A DNA stretch of 34,057 bases from VAZQ01 sp036406655. Lineage in GTDB: Bacteria > Pseudomonadota > Alphaproteobacteria > Rhizobiales > Xanthobacteraceae. The notes under the pieces are model-generated. The model saw nothing but the letters and a program-made list of their open reading frames with translations. It ran no database searches and was not told where the DNA came from. The stretch covers positions 1 to 34,057 of the forward strand of contig DASXAP010000133.1 in the NCBI GenBank assembly GCA_036406655.1, read 5' to 3'. Below are positions 31,809 to 34,057 of the stretch, one piece after another. Positions within the stretch are counted from its first letter, which is position 1, and each line of letters opens with the position of its first letter. A program made the translations under genes and the position numbers.

Positions 31809-32690
31809 ATGATGAAGACCCCTCGGCTGATCTCGGTCATCGTGACCACCTACAATCGCGAGGACGCGCTCGCGGCAGTGCTCACGGCATTGAGCTGCCA
31901 GAGCGATCCTGGCTTCGAGGTTGTGCTCGCCGACGATGGCTCGGGACCTGCGGCCGCCGGCCTGGTGGAGAGCTGGCGCACGCGTCTCGGAGCTCCCCTG
32001 CTTCACGTGTGGCACGCCCATCACGGCTTCCGCGCCGCCGAGATCCGCAACCGGGCTATCGCCGCCGCCACGGGCGACTACTGCGTGTTCCTCGACGGCG
32101 ACTGCCTCGTCTGGCCCGACTTCGTGGCCGCGCATCGCCGCCTCGCCGAGCCCGGCTGGTTCGTCGCCGGAAACCGGGTGCTGCTCTCGTCGGCGCTCAC
32201 CGCCCGCGTGTTGCACGAGGGCGAGCGGCCGCAACGCTGGAGCTTTCGAAAATGGATCGGGCATCGGTTGCGCGGCGAGGTCAACCGGCTGTTGCCGATG
32301 CTGCGGTTGCCGCTCGGCGGATTGCGGAAGCTCGCGAGCGGTCGATGGCGAGGCGCGCGCTCCTGCAATCTCGGAGTCTGGCGGGCCGACCTCGACAAGG
32401 TCGACGGCTTCGACGCAAGCTTCTGCGGCTGGGGCCGGGAGGATTCCGATTTGCTGGTGCGGCTGCTGCATGCCGGCGTTCGCCGCAAGGATGGACGCTT
32501 CGCGACCGGGGTCATTCACCTCTGGCATCCCGACGCCGACCGGGCGCAGCTCTCTGCCAACGATGCGCGGCTCGATGCGGTGCTGGAGGGGAGGGGGGTG
32601 CGCGCGCAACGCGGCTTGTCGATGCTGCCGGACACGGCCGCCGGCCGGAATGATCGTCAGGATGATATCCCTGTCCGAGCAAAAATTTGA
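31809..32690 (+). CDS. Glycosyltransferase family 2 (galactosyltransferase-type C-terminus)
   Basis: A 293-residue GT-A enzyme. It starts RLISVIVTTYNREDALAAVLTALSCQ, with VVLADDGSGPAAAGL and then FLDGDCLVWPDFVAAH, where DGD is the metal/nucleotide motif. The acceptor side has SCNLGVWRADLDKVDGFDASFCGWGREDSDLLVRLLHAG, in which GWGREDxDL marks the galactosyltransferase-like C-terminal domain common in LPS and capsule enzymes. It is twelve bases after the SGNH gene, and its last codons overlap the start of the O-antigen ligase gene by 41 bases. Sugar and acceptor unknown. Confidence 0.88.
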   Translation: MMKTPRLISVIVTTYNREDALAAVLTALSCQSDPGFEVVLADDGSGPAAAGLVESWRTRLGAPLLHVWHAHHGFRAAEIRNRAIAAATGDYCVFLDGDCLVWPDFVAAHRRLAEPGWFVAGNRVLLSSALTARVLHEGERPQRWSFRKWIGHRLRGEVNRLLPMLRLPLGGLRKLASGRWRGARSCNLGVWRADLDKVDGFDASFCGWGREDSDLLVRLLHAGVRRKDGRFATGVIHLWHPDADRAQLSANDARLDAVLEGRGVRAQRGLSMLPDTAAGRNDRQDDIPVRAKI

Positions 32691-33927
32691 AGCCCACGCC
32701 CTCGTGCGAGCCGGGGCGATTCAGAGGCGGCTCGAGCATGTCGCCGATGTGCTCGTCGGCGGCGTGCTGGTTGCGCTGCCCTGGTCGGTTTCGGCGACCG
32801 AAATCCTGATTGTGCTGTGGCTGATTGCGCTCCTGCCTACGCTGAGCGCCGAGGCGGTGCGACGCGAAGTCATGTCCGCGGCCGGCGGCCTGCCGGTGCT
32901 GCTGTGGTTATTGGGCGTCCTCGGCATGCTGTGGGCAGACGCGAGCTGGAGCGAGCGCATCGCGGGATTGAGCGGCTTTCACAAGCTCCTCGTGGTGCCG
33001 CTGCTGCTCGCTCAATACCGGCGCTGGGGACAGGCGCAATGGGTTCTTCTCGGCTTCCTCGGCTCGTGCGCCGTGCTGATGGTCGTCTCCTGGGTGCTGG
33101 CTCTCGACAGCGATCTCCCCTATCGCGGCAGGTCGAGCCTCGGTGTTCCGGTACGCGACTATGCCCTGCAGAGCACTGTTTTCGCCATCTGCGGATTCGG
33201 CCTCCTCGGCCGGGCGGCCGAGGAGCGCGGCGCGCGGACGATGACCGTGCTTCTGCTCGGCGCTGCGCTGTTCATCGGCAACATTCTTTTTGTCGCGACA
33301 GCCCGAACCACCCTGGTCGTCATGGTCGTCCTGCTGGTGGTGCTCGGCGTCCGGCAGTTCGGATGGAAGGGCGCGCTCGGCGCAGCTCTCGCGGGAGGCA
33401 TTCTCGCCGGCACGGGGTGGGCGTCTTCGCCCTATCTGCGTCAGCGCGTCTCGGCCGCCGTGACCGAGGTGCAGGCTCGCGGCGCCGAGAACGTGATCAC
33501 CGCGGTCGGCTTGCGGCTCGGGTACTGGAAGAGCTCGTTGCAGTTCATCGCCGAGGCGCCGGTGATCGGGCACGGCACCGGCACCATCGCCGGGCTGTTT
33601 CGCCGGGATGCGGCGCCCGATACCGATCCGATGCTGCTCACCGACAACCCGCACAATCAGATCTTGGCAGTGGCGATCCAGCTGGGCGGCATCGGGGTGC
33701 TCGTGCTCCTCGTCATGTGGGTCGCTCATCTCCTCCTGTTCCGCGGCGGTGGCCTGATGGCCTGGTTCGGGCTCGTCGTCGTGCTGCAGAACGTCATTGG
33801 ATCGATGTTCAACACCTACCTGTTCGAATCCGGCCAGGGCTGGCTCTACATCTTCGGGATCGGGATCACCGGCGGTGTCGTGCTCTCCCGCGCCGCCGCG
33901 CCGGCTACGGACGAGCGCAGGGCATGA
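32650..33927 (+). CDS. waaL: O-antigen ligase / polymerase family membrane protein (WaaL-like)
   Basis: A 425-residue protein with about ten or more membrane segments. The large periplasmic loop and Wzy_C-type region contains LRLGYWKSSLQFIAEAPVIGHGTGTIAGLF, then DNPHNQILAVAIQLGGIGVLVLL, where the His in PHNQ matches the conserved ligase motif. WaaL joins the O-antigen from undecaprenyl diphosphate to the lipid A core in the periplasm; the related Wzy polymerases are hard to tell apart by sequence. ATG 32650 or 32662 could be the start; both overlap the preceding glycosyltransferase. The stop overlaps the next gene as ATGA. Confidence 0.85.
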   Translation: MIVRMISLSEQKFEAHALVRAGAIQRRLEHVADVLVGGVLVALPWSVSATEILIVLWLIALLPTLSAEAVRREVMSAAGGLPVLLWLLGVLGMLWADASWSERIAGLSGFHKLLVVPLLLAQYRRWGQAQWVLLGFLGSCAVLMVVSWVLALDSDLPYRGRSSLGVPVRDYALQSTVFAICGFGLLGRAAEERGARTMTVLLLGAALFIGNILFVATARTTLVVMVVLLVVLGVRQFGWKGALGAALAGGILAGTGWASSPYLRQRVSAAVTEVQARGAENVITAVGLRLGYWKSSLQFIAEAPVIGHGTGTIAGLFRRDAAPDTDPMLLTDNPHNQILAVAIQLGGIGVLVLLVMWVAHLLLFRGGGLMAWFGLVVVLQNVIGSMFNTYLFESGQGWLYIFGIGITGGVVLSRAAAPATDERRA

Positions 33928-34057
33928 GCGGGGCTCGCCGCATCGAGCTTCCGCAGCGTCCGCGCATCCTGGTCATCACCTTGCGCCGGCTCGGCGACGT
34001 GCTGCTGAGCACGCCGTTGCTGCGAACCATCCGTCGCGGCTTTGCGCAGGCCACATT
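33924..34057 (+). CDS. Glycosyltransferase family 9 protein (partial, N-terminus only)
   Basis: The window ends after 44 codons. The protein begins MSGARRIELPQRPRILVITL and continues RRLGDVLLSTPLLRTIRRGF, the GT9 opening (strand, then GDVLLSTPLL). It is the third GT9 gene in the window. ATG 33924 overlaps the WaaL stop (ATGA), so the two are coupled. The acceptor and donor specificity cannot be judged from this fragment. Confidence 0.8.
   Translation, partial: MSGARRIELPQRPRILVITLRRLGDVLLSTPLLRTIRRGFAQAT

Noticed and set aside
30666..32609. Minus-strand frame of 647 codons opposite the SGNH and glycosyltransferase genes
   Set aside because: No recognisable domain and biased shadow composition; the plus-strand genes carry complete motifs.
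1..34057. tRNA, rRNA, CRISPR array, prophage or insertion sequence
   Set aside because: No GGTTCGAATCC-type tRNA arm, no regularly spaced repeats, and no transposase, integrase or phage-like proteins were found by eye on either strand.

Overview
The window looks like the chromosome of a GC-rich alphaproteobacterium, most likely a member of the Hyphomicrobiales (Rhizobiales; Bradyrhizobium, Rhodopseudomonas, Rhodoplanes or Pseudolabrys neighbourhood). The reasons are high GC with dense, mostly overlapping genes, a protein with the WYYRIxR...CWYLG motif I know mainly from this order, two intergenic palindromic repeat types seen in such genomes (GTCATGCCCGC.../CGTAGGATGGGTGGAGC...), and a perfect FNR/FixK-type box. 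No tRNA, rRNA, CRISPR array, phage gene or insertion sequence was seen.

Layout. (1) 1-5936: catabolic and uptake block. A DUF1932-type dehydrogenase (cut by the window edge) and a PaaG-like enoyl-CoA isomerase/hydratase lie on the minus strand. Divergent from them is a complete five-gene branched-chain-amino-acid-type ABC importer (substrate-binding protein, LivH, LivM, LivG, LivF). (2) 6142-10622: single genes, namely an exported Hyphomicrobiales-type protein, an L,D-transpeptidase lipoprotein, a beta-class glutathione S-transferase and a radical SAM enzyme with an N-terminal B12-binding-like region. (3) 10644-18790: envelope polysaccharide block I. It holds an MsbA-like exporter, galE and a GT9 heptosyltransferase on the minus strand. 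The ADP-heptose genes hldD and hldE are on the plus strand, followed by a second, convergent GT9 gene. (4) 18981-27965: a sulfur-oxidation (Sox) island. A SoxH-like metallo-hydrolase is divergent from soxC-D-X-Y-Z-A-(soxK-like)-B, and two exported DsrE-family proteins and an exported GlcG/HbpS-like protein follow. A perfect TTGAT-N4-ATCAA box sits in the divergent promoter region and a hairpin/T-rich terminator closes the operon. (5) 28075-34057: envelope polysaccharide block II: WaaE-like glycosyltransferase, MBOAT acyltransferase plus SGNH partner, family 2 glycosyltransferase, O-antigen ligase and the start of another GT9 gene.

How the genes fit together. The Sox genes encode the periplasmic thiosulfate-oxidising multienzyme: SoxAX loads the sulfur substrate on the SoxYZ carrier, SoxCD oxidises the carrier-bound sulfane sulfur, and SoxB hydrolyses off sulfate. 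SoxA and SoxD each have one c-type haem instead of two, and a SoxK/SAXB-like helical protein lies between soxA and soxB. The Sox island separates two blocks that both look like lipopolysaccharide core/O-antigen assembly, which suggests it was inserted there. The least-explained parts are the three exported accessory genes at the end of the sox operon (DsrE, DsrE, HbpS-like), the radical SAM protein, and the MBOAT-SGNH pair next to the O-antigen ligase.
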